A stretch of 64,000 nucleotides of DNA from UBA1431 sp002329665 (GCA_040772545.1 JAXGXY010000001.1:930001-994000), one strand, 5' to 3'; positions 16,012 to 25,744 are shown, counted from the first letter of the stretch. Translations and numbers: made by a program. The notes: generated by a model not told the origin, from the letters alone.

Positions 16012-16779
16012 ATGGCGGTAGTATACACAGAAATGAAGGACCGCGCCGCGATCATCACGGGCGGCGCGGGAGGACTGGGGAGCCAGGCGGCGATCAAGCT
16101 CGGGGAGAGCGGCGCGAAAGTGCTGGTCGCCGACGCGGCCGGGGACGCCGTGGACAGGACCGTTAATGAGCTCAGGGAAAAGGGCGTGGAGGCCATCGGC
16201 CACGTCGTCGACGTGCGCAGCGAAGCGTCCGTCAGGGCGATGATACAAAGGTGCGTGGAAACGTACGGGCGCCTCGACTACCTCGTCACGTGCGCGGGTG
16301 TCTTCACCCACTCGCTGGTGGAGGACATGCCTTTGAAGACCTGGCAGGACACGATCGACATCAACCTTACCGGCACCTTCCTGTGCGTGCGGGAAGCGGC
16401 GCGCGTGATGCTCGAAGCGGGGTTCGGGCGCATCGTGCTCTTCGGCTCGCAGTCCGGCGTGCGCGGCGGGAGGACGCACGCGCATTACGGCGCCACGAAG
16501 GGCGGCATCATGACGTTTACGAAAGCCTTCATGCGCGAGGTGGCCGACAGGAACATACGCATCAACTGCGTATCGCCCGGGCTGATCGTCACGCCGCTGA
16601 CCAGCGACAACCTCGCCTCGCCGGAAAAGCTGGAGGCGGTTTGCGCAAGCATCCCGATGAAGCGGATGGGCGAGCCCAGGGAGGTGGCCAACGTCGTGGC
16701 GTTCCTGCTTTCCGAGGAATCGAGCTTCATGACCGGCCAGGTGATCAACGTCACGGGAGGCGCCATCGTCAACACATAA
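16012..16779 (+). CDS. Short-chain dehydrogenase/reductase, paralogue 1
   Basis: A 255-aa Rossmann-fold SDR. TGGAGGLG (17-24) is the NAD(P)-binding glycine motif, CAG stands for the NAG motif, GSQSG provides the catalytic Ser and YGATK the catalytic Tyr/Lys. The end, FMTGQVINVTGG, is FabG-like. The substrate is unknown. ATG 16012 is used; a GTG-initiated extension upstream has no ribosome site and diverges from the family N-terminus. It forms a tandem pair with the next gene (19-base gap), sharing the opening MKxRAAIITGG, DINLTGTFLC and HAHYxAxK. Confidence 0.9.
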   Translation: MAVVYTEMKDRAAIITGGAGGLGSQAAIKLGESGAKVLVADAAGDAVDRTVNELREKGVEAIGHVVDVRSEASVRAMIQRCVETYGRLDYLVTCAGVFTHSLVEDMPLKTWQDTIDINLTGTFLCVREAARVMLEAGFGRIVLFGSQSGVRGGRTHAHYGATKGGIMTFTKAFMREVADRNIRINCVSPGLIVTPLTSDNLASPEKLEAVCASIPMKRMGEPREVANVVAFLLSEESSFMTGQVINVTGGAIVNT

Positions 16780-16798
16780 CCGCAAAGGAGGGCGAAAA

Positions 16799-17548
16799 AT
16801 GGCCCATTATCCGGAAATGAAAGGCCGCGCCGCCATCATCACCGGCGGTTCCGGGGGGATCGGCATGGCGACGGCCCTGGCTCTTGCGCAAAACGGCGCG
16901 CGCGTTTTCATAGCCGATGTCGCTCAGGAAAGCATCGACGCAGCCGTGGCCGGGATCGCGTCTGCCGGCGGGGAGGCCGCCGGCGACAGAGTGGACGTGC
17001 GCGACGAGGCGCAGGTGCAGGCCATGGTCGACGCCTGCGTAAAGCGGTTCTCAAGCGTGGACTACCTCGTCAACTGCGCCGGCATCTTCAAACACGTCCC
17101 GTTCATGCGGATGCGGCTGGACGAATGGCAGGAGACGCTGGACATAAACCTCACGGGGACCTTCCTTTGCATGCAGAAATGCCTCGAGCGGATGATACCG
17201 GCGAAATACGGGCGCATCGTCAACCTTTCTTCGCACGCCGCCGTGCGCGGGTCGGCGCTCCACGCGCATTACTGCGCCTCCAAGGAGGGGATCGTGGGGC
17301 TCACGCGCGCGGTGATGCGCGAGGTGTCGGAACACGGCATCCGCGTCAACTGCATCGCGCCGGACATCATCAAAACGCGCCTGACGATGACGCGCGACGA
17401 ACAAAGGCAGAAACAATGGCAAAAGCGCATCCCCATGGGGCGGTTCGGCGAACCGTCCGAATGCGCCGACCTGATCCTCTACCTGCTCTCCGACGCATCG
17501 AGCTACATCACGGGGCAGAACATCTGGATCACGGGGGGGACGCTGTAA
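16799..17548 (+). CDS. Short-chain dehydrogenase/reductase, paralogue 2
   Basis: A 249-aa SDR with TGGSGGIG, NCAGIF, NLSSHAAVRG (Ser) and YCASK (Tyr/Lys), ending SSYITGQNIWITGG. By eye it is closest to its neighbour, so the pair probably arose by tandem duplication and may form homo- or hetero-tetramers. AAGGAGG precedes the ATG. FabG-type 3-oxoacyl-ACP reductase or a sugar/alcohol dehydrogenase are both possible; no other pathway gene lies alongside. Followed by a strong terminator and the CACATGT-loop hairpin. Confidence 0.9.
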   Translation: MAHYPEMKGRAAIITGGSGGIGMATALALAQNGARVFIADVAQESIDAAVAGIASAGGEAAGDRVDVRDEAQVQAMVDACVKRFSSVDYLVNCAGIFKHVPFMRMRLDEWQETLDINLTGTFLCMQKCLERMIPAKYGRIVNLSSHAAVRGSALHAHYCASKEGIVGLTRAVMREVSEHGIRVNCIAPDIIKTRLTMTRDEQRQKQWQKRIPMGRFGEPSECADLILYLLSDASSYITGQNIWITGGTL

Positions 17549-17572
17549 AAACGGCCAAATCGGCTAAACAGA

Positions 17573-17601
17573 AAGAAACGGCGCCGTGAGCGCCGTTTCT
17601 T
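17573..17601 (+). terminator. Terminator after the SDR pair
   Basis: A 12-bp stem containing GAAACGGCGC/GCGCCGTTTC, loop CGTGA, with a short TCTT tail. Located 25 bases after the stop. Confidence 0.75.
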
Positions 17602-17603
17602 CG

Positions 17604-17632
17604 CCGGTCCGCCGCACATGTCGCCGGATCGG
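17604..17632 (+). repeat. Conserved CACATGT-loop hairpin, copy 3
   Basis: An 11-bp stem (one G-U pair, one mismatch) around loop CACATGT. It starts 3 bases after the terminator. The stem sequence differs from copies 1 and 2 at many positions but still pairs, while the core CGCACATGTCG is unchanged. Beyond it, 17633-17707 is AT-richer and shows no feature. Confidence 0.65.
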
Positions 17633-17707
17633 GAGTTTCGTTCTCCATAATATTTGGGATAACTAATTGGATAACGGCTAGTATCCTTAACAAAATGTTT
17701 AGCGTCT

Positions 17708-18076
17708 TCAGTAAGTATTGTGGAGCCTTTCGATGGCGGCCTTTTCGTCGGGCAGGAAGAAGACCTGGTTTCCGTTGTTGGACTCGTAAATTAAGTCCCG
17801 CAGCGCCTTGCTGCCGTAGCCCGAAAAGTCGCCGACGACGGCCAGCTTCATCCGGTAGTTCGTGTACTTTTGCAGGGTTTCCCCGGCAAGCCCGGATCGA
17901 AGGTCGAAGAAGGCTTCGGATATGTTCGCCTTGTTGACGACCATCTTGTCACAGTCGTGTTCGTGCCGGACGGCGGCCATCAGGTCCAGCGCGTCGCCGA
18001 CTTCCTTCAACAATACCCCTTCGGCGCGCACGACGGCCACTTTCGAATTTGCTTTCTCGTGTACTGTAACGTTCAT
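17708..18076 (-). CDS. DUF4180 domain protein
   Basis: A 122-aa protein with typical DUF4180 landmarks: GDALDLMA, the central FFDLRSGLAGETLQKYTNYR, KLAVVGDFSGYGSKALRDLI, and YESNNGNQVFFL. The fold recalls STAS/SpoIIAA-like domains, and the function is unknown. ATG 18076 has AAGGAGAAGGA upstream; an extension to 18094 is less likely. No signal peptide or membrane segment. Monocistronic, lying downstream of argGH on the same strand but separated by a strong terminator. Confidence 0.85.
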   Translation of the reverse strand: MNVTVHEKANSKVAVVRAEGVLLKEVGDALDLMAAVRHEHDCDKMVVNKANISEAFFDLRSGLAGETLQKYTNYRMKLAVVGDFSGYGSKALRDLIYESNNGNQVFFLPDEKAAIERLHNTY

Positions 18077-18103
18077 TTTTCCTTCTCCTTCCATCTGACA
18101 GAT

Positions 18104-18135
18104 AAAATAAGGGCGGGGCCGCTTCGGCCCCGCCC
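18104..18135 (-). terminator. Terminator of argGH
   Basis: On the minus strand a 10- to 11-bp GC-only stem (GGGCGGGGCC/GGCCCCGCCC) is followed by TTATTTT. It lies 18 bases past the argH stop. Confidence 0.85.
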
Positions 18136-18153
18136 ATTCGATGCGAAATGAGC

Positions 18154-19539
18154 TCAGCCCGTTTCGAGGCTGTTGAGCATCCTGCGGCCTTCCTCTATGC
18201 TTTGAAGCACCGTTTCGGGGGCGGGGCCGCCCGTGACGCGGCGGCGGGTGACGCAGGCCTTAAGGGAAATCGCATTAAACACGTCCTCATCGAAGAGAGG
18301 GGAGTAGCCCTTGAGTTCCTCCAGCGAAAAGTCGGGCAGTCCGCGCCCGGCCTTGGAGGCGGCCAGCACCAGCCTCCCCGCCACCTCGTGCGCGTCCCTG
18401 AAGGGCATCCCCTTATTGACGAGGTAGTCCGCGAGGTCGGTGGCGTTGGTGTAGCCTTCGAGTGCGGCTTCTTCCATGCGCGAAACGTCGAAGCGGATCG
18501 AAGCGAGCATCGGCGTGAAGACGTCCAGGCACGATAGGACGGTGTCGCGCGCGTCGAAGAACGCTTCCTTGTCCTCCTGCATGTCTTTGTTGTAGGCGAG
18601 GGGAAGCCCCTTCATCATCGTGAGCAGGGCAACAAGGTCGCCGCAGACGCGCCCGGTCTTGCCGCGCACGAGTTCCGCCGCGTCGGGGTTCTTCTTCTGC
18701 GGCATGATGCTCGAACCGGTGGCGTACGCGTCGTCGAGCGCGGCAAAGCCGAACTCGCCGGTGCTCCACAGGACGATCTCCTCGCAGAAGCGGCTCAGGT
18801 GCAACATGCACAGGGCCGCGCAGGAGACGAACTCGACGGCGAAGTCCCGGTCGCTCACGGCGTCGAGGCTGTTGGGCGAAACGGAGTCGAAGCCCAGCTC
18901 CCGGGCCACCATATCGCGGTCCAGCGGATAGGTGGTCGCCGCCAGCGCCCCGGCCCCTAAGGGCATCACGTCCGCGCGCCGGTAACAGTCCCAGAAGCGC
19001 GCGTGGTCGCGCAAAAACATCTGGAAATACGCCATGAAGTGGTGCCCGAGCGTCACCGGCTGGGCCTTCTGAAGATGTGTGTAGCCGGGCATGCAGTGGC
19101 CGCGATGCGCCTCTGCGAGGTCGAGCAAAAGGCCCAGAAGGGCGCGCAGCCTATGCTGGACTTCCCGTATGCTGCGCTTGGCGTACATGCGCAGGTCCAG
19201 CGCGACCTGGTCGTTGCGGCTGCGCCCGGTATGCAGCTTTTTCCCGGCCTCCCCGACGCGCTCGGTCAACAGGGCCTCGATGTGCGTGTGGATGTCCTCG
19301 GCCCCGGGGGAAAACGCAATCTTGCCGTTTTCAATGTCGTTGCGGATGCCTACGAGGCCGTTTATGATCGCCTCCGCCTCCGCCCCGGAGATGATGCCCG
19401 TTTTGCCCAGCATGCGCGCGTGCGCGATGCTGCCTTTTATATCCTCTTCGTAGAGCCTGGCGTCGAAGCCGATGGAGGAATGGAAGCCTTCCATCAGCTT
19501 CGAGGTCTCTTTTTCGAAGCGTCCGCCCCAGAGTTTCAT
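18154..19539 (-). CDS. argH: Argininosuccinate lyase
   Basis: A 461-aa fumarase/aspartase-superfamily lyase that splits argininosuccinate into arginine and fumarate. Landmarks are MKLWGGRFEKET, EDIHTHIEALLTERVG, LHTGRSRNDQVALDLRM, PGYTHLQKAQPV, and the superfamily signature GSSIMPQKKNPD with the catalytic Ser. AAGGAG precedes the ATG. Second gene of argG-argH (57-base gap), completing the last two steps of arginine synthesis. Earlier arg genes are not in the window. Confidence 0.98.
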   Translation of the reverse strand: MKLWGGRFEKETSKLMEGFHSSIGFDARLYEEDIKGSIAHARMLGKTGIISGAEAEAIINGLVGIRNDIENGKIAFSPGAEDIHTHIEALLTERVGEAGKKLHTGRSRNDQVALDLRMYAKRSIREVQHRLRALLGLLLDLAEAHRGHCMPGYTHLQKAQPVTLGHHFMAYFQMFLRDHARFWDCYRRADVMPLGAGALAATTYPLDRDMVARELGFDSVSPNSLDAVSDRDFAVEFVSCAALCMLHLSRFCEEIVLWSTGEFGFAALDDAYATGSSIMPQKKNPDAAELVRGKTGRVCGDLVALLTMMKGLPLAYNKDMQEDKEAFFDARDTVLSCLDVFTPMLASIRFDVSRMEEAALEGYTNATDLADYLVNKGMPFRDAHEVAGRLVLAASKAGRGLPDFSLEELKGYSPLFDEDVFNAISLKACVTRRRVTGGPAPETVLQSIEEGRRMLNSLETG

Positions 19540-19596
19540 GGCCTTCTCCTTGTCTTCGACGCCGTCGCGGCCAACGGGACCGGCCGGCGCTTATTA

Positions 19597-20805
<1,209 letters not shown>

Positions 20806-20835
20806 GGATAATTCCTCCGGTTTGTATTGAACGGT

Positions 20836-20858
20836 GAGGGGGCGCCTGCCGCCCCCTC
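20836..20858 (-). promoter_or_regulatory. GC hairpin in the argG leader
   Basis: GAGGGGGCG/CGCCCCCTC, 9-bp stem with a 5-base loop, about 30 bases before the argG start and within the predicted transcript. No U-run follows, so it is not an obvious terminator. It may protect the 5' end or tune translation. Confidence 0.45.
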
Positions 20859-20869
20859 GTCTCGCCAAT

Positions 20870-20898
20870 ATTGTATCGGATTCGGAATGATGTTACAA
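20870..20898 (-). promoter_or_regulatory. argG promoter (interleaved with ruvC promoter)
   Basis: On the minus strand: TTGTAA (20898-20893), 17-base spacer, TACAAT (20875-20870). The -35 overlaps the ruvC -10 and the -10 overlaps the ruvC -35. Confidence 0.65.
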
Positions 20899-20899
20899 T
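20871..20899 (+). promoter_or_regulatory. ruvC promoter (interleaved with argG promoter)
   Basis: TTGTAT (20871-20876), 17-base spacer, TACAAT (20894-20899). Ends of the element are inverted repeats ATTGTA/TACAAT. The ruvC TTG start is 34 bases past the -10. Confidence 0.7.
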
Positions 20900-20933
20900 A
20901 CTTACAGCAAAGTCGGCGGGGTGGTGGACAGGT

Positions 20934-21431
20934 TTGCGGGTGATCGGGTTCGATCCTGGGCTTGCCCTTACGGGTTACGGCGTCATCGACGTGCTTGGCG
21001 GCAGGCAGGTCCTCGTCGGCTGCGGCGTGGTGCAGACGGAGAGCGCGCTTTCCATGCCCGGGCGCCTGGGGCAGATCTACTCGGCCGCCACCGAGCTCGT
21101 CGCGGCCTTCTCGCCCGACGCCGTCGCCGTGGAGGAGCTGTTCTTCAACACCAACGCCAAAACAGCGATCGCGGTGGGGCAGGCGCGCGGCGCGCTTTTA
21201 AGCGCCGTCATCCAGCATACGGACGCGATCTACGAATATACGCCGCTGCAGGTGAAGCAGGCGGTGACCGGGTACGGGCGCGCGGACAAACGGCAGGTCC
21301 AGCAGATGGTCAAGGCCCTGCTTCGGCTCGACGACGTGCCGCGCCCCGACGACGCGGCCGACGCGGTGGCCGTGGCGCTCTGCCACGCGAGCACGGTCCG
21401 GCTGCGCGCCGCGGTGGAATCCAGGAAATAG
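20934..21431 (+). CDS. ruvC: Holliday junction endonuclease RuvC
   Basis: A 165-aa RNase-H-fold resolvase starting MRVIGFDPGLALTGYG, with catalytic Asp7. VAVEELFFNTNAKTA gives the second acidic site, and PDDAADAVAVALCH the C-terminal aspartates. TTG 20934 is chosen because it aligns with the family N-terminus; the upstream frame enters the promoter. The ribosome site (GGTGG) is weak. First gene of ruvC-ruvA-ruvB, which processes recombination intermediates; ruvA begins 11 bases after its stop. Confidence 0.96.
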   Translation: MRVIGFDPGLALTGYGVIDVLGGRQVLVGCGVVQTESALSMPGRLGQIYSAATELVAAFSPDAVAVEELFFNTNAKTAIAVGQARGALLSAVIQHTDAIYEYTPLQVKQAVTGYGRADKRQVQQMVKALLRLDDVPRPDDAADAVAVALCHASTVRLRAAVESRK

Positions 21432-21442
21432 GCGGAGGACGC

Positions 21443-22039
21443 ATGTACGATTTTTTTGAAGGCACCGTCGCGGCAAAAACGCAGGAGGCGGTCGTGCTGG
21501 AGGTTTCGGGCGTGGGATACGAGCTCTTCGTCTCCAAAAAGACGCTCGCACGCTGCCCCCGCGCGGGGGAACGGATGAAAGCGTTCGCGCATCTGTCCGT
21601 CCGGGACGACGCCATGGTCCTCTACGGCTTCGCGTCCGTGGAGGAGCGGGAGATGTTTAAAAAGCTCATCGCCGTGACCCGCGTAGGGCCGAAGCTCGCG
21701 CTCTCGATACTCTCCATAATGGGGCCTTCCGAGCTCGCGATAGCGGTCATGACCGGCGACGTGGCCGCGCTTATTGCAGTGCCCGGCATCGGGAAGAAGG
21801 CGGCGGAGCGCATCGTGCTCGAACTGAAGGAGAAGGTTTCCCACAGCCTGCAGGAGGCCGGGCAGGAGCCGGTCTTTGCGGAGGTGGGGGACGCCGCCGG
21901 GGAGGCGGTCCGCGCACTCGTTTCCCTCGGCTACTCGCCGCCGGAAGCCGCGGCCGCCGTATCAAAGGCGGACCAGGGAGGGGCGGACCCGGAACAGATC
22001 GTGCTGGCGGCGCTGAGGAAGCTGGGCGAGAAAATCTAG
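21443..22039 (+). CDS. ruvA: Holliday junction DNA helicase subunit RuvA
   Basis: A 198-aa junction-binding protein. The N-terminal OB domain starts MYDFFEGTVAAKT. Two helix-hairpin-helix motifs follow, VTRVGPKLALSIL and VPGIGKKAAERIVLEL. After an acidic linker, a small C-terminal domain (ALVSLGYSPPEAAAAV) contacts RuvB. GGAGG precedes the ATG. It targets RuvB to Holliday junctions and drives branch migration. Confidence 0.97.
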   Translation: MYDFFEGTVAAKTQEAVVLEVSGVGYELFVSKKTLARCPRAGERMKAFAHLSVRDDAMVLYGFASVEEREMFKKLIAVTRVGPKLALSILSIMGPSELAIAVMTGDVAALIAVPGIGKKAAERIVLELKEKVSHSLQEAGQEPVFAEVGDAAGEAVRALVSLGYSPPEAAAAVSKADQGGADPEQIVLAALRKLGEKI

Positions 22040-22054
22040 TAAAGGGTCTTTTTG

Positions 22055-23083
22055 ATGGAAGACAGGATCATCGCGTCGGCGCTTCAGGACGAAGACGCGC
22101 AAATCGAATACAGCCTCCGGCCCCGGACCATGGCCGAGTTCATCGGACAGGAGAAGGTCAAGGAGAAGATGCACATCTGCATCGAGGCGGCGCGCCTTCG
22201 CGACGAGCCGCTCGAGCACCTGCTTTTCTACGGCCCGCCGGGCCTGGGGAAAACGACGCTCTCGGCCATCGTCGCCAACGAGATGGGCGTGAACATCCGC
22301 GTCACCTCCGGCCCCGCGATCGAGCGGCAGGGCGACCTGGCCGCCATACTAACCAACCTCGCGCCGGGCGACGTGCTGTTCATCGACGAGATCCACCGCC
22401 TGAACCCGAACGTGGAAGAGATACTCTATCCCGCAATGGAAGACTATTCTCTGGACATAATCATAGGCAAGGGACCGAGCGCGCGGAGCCTCCGGCTCGA
22501 GCTCCCGCGGTTCACGCTCGTCGGCGCGACGACGCGGGCCGGCCTTCTGACCGCGCCTTTGCGCGACAGGTTCGGGATGGTGAACCGCCTCGAGCTCTAT
22601 TCCCCGGAGGAGCTGGGCATCATCGTAGAGCGGTCGGCCGGCATCCTGGACATCCGCATAGAGCGGGAAGGCGCGGTGGAGATCGCCAGGCGGGCGCGCG
22701 GGACCCCGCGTATCGCCAACCGCCTGTTGAGAAGGGTGCGCGACTTCGCCCAGATCAGGGCGGACGGCGTCATCACCCGCGACGTGGCCGACGCGGCGCT
22801 GCGGCTTAACGAGGTGGACGAACTGGGGCTGGACAACGAGGACAGGCGGTTGCTGCTGGCCATCGTCGACAAGTTCGGCGGCGGGCCGGTCGGGCTGGAC
22901 ACGCTCTCCGCCGCCACGGGCGAGGAGGCCACCACCATCGAGGACGTGTACGAGCCGTACCTGCTGCAGCTCGGTTTCATCCAGAAGACGCCGCGCGGGC
23001 GCATGGCCACTAGGCTCGCGTACGGGCACCTGGGCAGGCGGCCGCCCAAAGGCGACGGCGCCCAGATTTCGTTCATGGACTGA
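22055..23083 (+). CDS. ruvB: Holliday junction branch-migration ATPase RuvB
   Basis: A 342-aa AAA+ motor. Opening LRPRTMAEFIGQEKVKE, Walker A GPPGLGKTT, Walker B FIDEIH, sensor GATTRAG with the arginine finger in LRDRFG, and a winged-helix C-terminus (TPRGRMATRLAYGHLG). ATG 22055 is preferred over TTG 22052, with AAAGGG 8 bases upstream. Followed 8 bases later by queA, the usual ruvAB-queA-tgt order. Confidence 0.98.
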   Translation: MEDRIIASALQDEDAQIEYSLRPRTMAEFIGQEKVKEKMHICIEAARLRDEPLEHLLFYGPPGLGKTTLSAIVANEMGVNIRVTSGPAIERQGDLAAILTNLAPGDVLFIDEIHRLNPNVEEILYPAMEDYSLDIIIGKGPSARSLRLELPRFTLVGATTRAGLLTAPLRDRFGMVNRLELYSPEELGIIVERSAGILDIRIEREGAVEIARRARGTPRIANRLLRRVRDFAQIRADGVITRDVADAALRLNEVDELGLDNEDRRLLLAIVDKFGGGPVGLDTLSAATGEEATTIEDVYEPYLLQLGFIQKTPRGRMATRLAYGHLGRRPPKGDGAQISFMD

Positions 23084-23091
23084 GGTTTCGT

Positions 23092-24117
23092 TTGAAGACG
23101 CGTGATTTTCATTACGACCTGCCAGAAGGGCGCATCGCGCAGCAGCCGGCTAAAAGAAGGGACGCATCCAGGCTGATGGTGCTGCACCGCGACGCGAAGC
23201 GCACGGAGCACAGGCGGTTTTCGGACATACTCGAATATTTCGTGCCGGGTGACGCGCTGGTCATCAACACGACGCGCGTCATGCCGGCGCGTTTGTTTGG
23301 CCGGCGGCCCGATACCGGGGGCAGGGCGGAGGTCCTTTTGACGCGCCCGCTGGACGGCGATACGTGGGAGGCGCTGGCCAGGCCCGCAAAACGGCTGAAG
23401 GCGGGCGCCGCGCTCGACTTCGGCGCGGGGCTGACGGCCACCGTCGTCAGGGAACTGGGAGCAGGCCTTCGCGTGCTGCGGTTCGCGAGCGGGAGTGCCG
23501 GCGTGTGGGACGCGATCGAATCGCTCGGGCGCCTCCCGCTCCCGCCCTATATCAAGGAAAAACCCAGGGACGAGGGCCGCTACCAGACCGTGTACGCCCG
23601 GCAGACAGGGTCCGCCGCCGCGCCCACGGCGGGCCTGCATTTCACGCCGGAACTGCTCAACGCCGCGCGGGCAAAGGGCGTGAAGGTGGTGCCTGTGCTG
23701 CTGCACGTCGGGCTGGGGACGTTCAGGCCGGTGCAGACCGAGCGCGTCGAGGACCACAGGATGCACGAGGAATACTACGAAGTGCCGCAAAAAACGGCGG
23801 AAGCGGTCAACGAAACGCGCGCGAACGGCGGGCGCGTCATCGCGGTGGGCACGACGACGGTGCGCACGCTCGAGACCGCGGCCGGCGCCGACGGGACGGT
23901 CCGGCCTGAAAGCGGGGCCACGGACATCTTCATCACGCCGGGGTACAGGTTCAGGGCGGTGGACGCGCTGCTGACCAATTTCCACCTGCCGATGTCGACG
24001 CTGTTGATGCTGGTCTGCGCGTTCTACACCAGGGAAGACGTATTGCGGGCGTACGCCGAGGCCGTGAAGGAAGGGTACCGCTTCTTCAGCTTCGGGGACG
24101 CGATGCTCATACTCTAG
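23092..24117 (+). CDS. queA: S-adenosylmethionine:tRNA ribosyltransferase-isomerase QueA
   Basis: A 341-aa enzyme converting preQ1-34 in tRNA to epoxyqueuosine. Signatures are FHYDLPEGRIAQQPAKRRDASRLM at the N-terminus, LVINTTRVMPARL, PLPPYIKE, YARQTGSAAAPTAGLHF, and LLTNFHLPMSTLLMLV. Start TTG 23092 after TGAGG. Just upstream of tgt (8-base gap), so the two act in sequence on the same tRNA wobble base. Confidence 0.97.
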   Translation: MKTRDFHYDLPEGRIAQQPAKRRDASRLMVLHRDAKRTEHRRFSDILEYFVPGDALVINTTRVMPARLFGRRPDTGGRAEVLLTRPLDGDTWEALARPAKRLKAGAALDFGAGLTATVVRELGAGLRVLRFASGSAGVWDAIESLGRLPLPPYIKEKPRDEGRYQTVYARQTGSAAAPTAGLHFTPELLNAARAKGVKVVPVLLHVGLGTFRPVQTERVEDHRMHEEYYEVPQKTAEAVNETRANGGRVIAVGTTTVRTLETAAGADGTVRPESGATDIFITPGYRFRAVDALLTNFHLPMSTLLMLVCAFYTREDVLRAYAEAVKEGYRFFSFGDAMLIL

Positions 24118-24125
24118 GAGGCGTT

Positions 24126-25226
24126 ATGTTCGAGTTCGAAATCACGCGCCGGTGTCCGGGCACCGCGGCGCGCGCCGGGCGCCTGCAGACGCCGCACGGC
24201 GAGATAATAACCCCCGTCTTCATGCCGGTGGGCACGCAGGCGAGCGTGAAGGCGATGCTGCCGCGAGACCTTTTGGAAGCGGGCGCGCAGGTCGTCCTTG
24301 CCAACACCTACCACCTCTACCTCCGCCCCGGCGCCGACCTGATACGGGAGGCGGGCGGCCTGCACGCGTTCATGGGCTGGACGCGCCCGATCCTCACCGA
24401 CAGCGGGGGGTTCCAAGTGTTCAGCCTCGAGGGCAGGGTTACCGAGGACGGGGTGCGGTTCAAATCGCACGTCGACGGGAGCAGCCACCTCTTCACGCCG
24501 GAGAAGGCGACGCATATCCAGAACGCGCTGGGCGCGGACATCATCATGGCCTTCGACGAGTGTTCGCCCTACCCCTGCGGGCCGGAGCGCGCGAGGGCGG
24601 CGATGGAGCGCACGCACCGCTGGGCGCGCCGCTGCATAGAGGCGCACAGAAGGGAAGACCAGGCGCTCTTCGGGATCGTGCAGGGCGGGGTACACGCGGA
24701 ACTGCGCAGGGAAAGCGCGGAGCAAATCGCCGCGCTCGGGCTCCCGGGCGTCGCGATAGGCGGGCTCAGCGTGGGGGAGCCGAAGGAAACGATGTACGGG
24801 GTGCTCGACGGCTTGATGCCGCGCCTGCCCGTGGACCGGCCTCGGTACCTGATGGGCGTGGGGAGCCTCGACTGCCTGGTGGAAGCCGTGCACCGCGGCG
24901 TGGACATGTTCGACTGCGTGCTGCAGACGCGGATGGGGCGCATGGGCGCAGCGGTAACGGAAAAAGGCCGCGTCGTCCTTAGAAACGCCGCCTGCGCGCG
25001 CGATTTCTCGCCGATCGACGAAGGATGCGATTGCTATGCGTGCAGAAACTTCACGCGCGCGTACATCCGCCACCTCATCAAGGCGGGGGAGATGCTGGCC
25101 GCGCAGCTTATCACCATCCACAACATACGCTATACCCTCCGTTTCATGGAACGCATGCGGGAAGCCATAGCTCAGGGCACGTTCGCGGATTTCCGTGATA
25201 GATTCCTGAAAACATGGGAATATTAG
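24126..25226 (+). CDS. tgt: Queuine/preQ1 tRNA-guanine transglycosylase
   Basis: A 366-aa TIM-barrel enzyme exchanging guanine-34 for preQ1. TDSGGFQVFSL carries the substrate-binding Asp; GVGSLDCLVEAVHRGVDMFD holds the nucleophilic Asp near its end. The zinc site is CDCYAC plus a downstream His in YIRHLIKAGE. AGGAGG immediately before the ATG. preQ1 synthesis genes are not in the window. Its 3' neighbour yajC has a separate promoter-like region. Confidence 0.97.
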   Translation: MFEFEITRRCPGTAARAGRLQTPHGEIITPVFMPVGTQASVKAMLPRDLLEAGAQVVLANTYHLYLRPGADLIREAGGLHAFMGWTRPILTDSGGFQVFSLEGRVTEDGVRFKSHVDGSSHLFTPEKATHIQNALGADIIMAFDECSPYPCGPERARAAMERTHRWARRCIEAHRREDQALFGIVQGGVHAELRRESAEQIAALGLPGVAIGGLSVGEPKETMYGVLDGLMPRLPVDRPRYLMGVGSLDCLVEAVHRGVDMFDCVLQTRMGRMGAAVTEKGRVVLRNAACARDFSPIDEGCDCYACRNFTRAYIRHLIKAGEMLAAQLITIHNIRYTLRFMERMREAIAQGTFADFRDRFLKTWEY

Positions 25227-25280
25227 GCAGGTGAGGGCCCCGTGACGCCGCCTCCGTCCTGCCGGAAAGCCGGTTATGTG

Positions 25281-25312
25281 TTGACGGTGGATAGGTTTCA
25301 TTGTAATATAAT
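25281..25312 (+). promoter_or_regulatory. Promoter-like region before yajC
   Basis: TTGACG (25281-25286) and TATAAT (25307-25312) are both present but 20 bases apart. TAATAT at 25304-25309 gives 17 bases. Which pair is used is unclear. Confidence 0.45.
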
Positions 25313-25339
25313 AGGGATTTTAGTATTTAGTGAAAGCGG

Positions 25340-25687
25340 GTGTTAGATTTGCCAAATGAAACGCTCCAACAAATCGGAAGTATCGCTCTTCCTATCGGAT
25401 TGATCATAGTATTTTTCCTTATCATGATCCTTCCCCAGCGCAAGCGCGACAAGAAAATGAAGGAAATGCTCAACAATCTGCGCAACGGCGACAAGATCAA
25501 GACGATCGGCGGTATTTACGGGGTCATCGTGAAACGCACCGAGGAAACCCTGACAATCGAATTGATACCGAGCAAAACACGCATGATGATCTCCAGGGGA
25601 GCCGTCGCTTCGCTGGTGAGCAAGGGCGACGAAATCGACGAGGAGGACGCGGACGAAACGCCGGAAGACAAACAGATTGAGGAATGA
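25340..25687 (+). CDS. yajC: Preprotein translocase subunit YajC
   Basis: A 115-aa single-span membrane protein (about residues 13-32, IALPIGLIIVFFLIMILP, then QRKRDKKMKEML). A small domain with LRNGDKIKTIGGIYGVIVK follows, and then an acidic tail. It associates with SecDF-YidC. The start is GTG 25340 or TTG 25349; neither has a strong ribosome site. It ends the ruvCAB-queA-tgt series and precedes the SCIFF-secDF group, matching its link to SecDF. Confidence 0.93.
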   Translation: MLDLPNETLQQIGSIALPIGLIIVFFLIMILPQRKRDKKMKEMLNNLRNGDKIKTIGGIYGVIVKRTEETLTIELIPSKTRMMISRGAVASLVSKGDEIDEEDADETPEDKQIEE

Positions 25688-25718
25688 ACCATAGATCAGG
25701 CAGGCAGCCCAGACTAGG

Positions 25719-25741
25719 CGCAAACTCCGTTTGCGTTGGTT
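25719..25741. repeat. Direct repeat flanking a hairpin cluster, left copy
   Basis: CGCAAACTCCGTTTGCGTTGG, itself a perfect 7-bp hairpin with loop TCC. A near-identical copy lies 196 bases downstream (25915-25937). Confidence 0.6.
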
Positions 25742-25744
25742 AGG

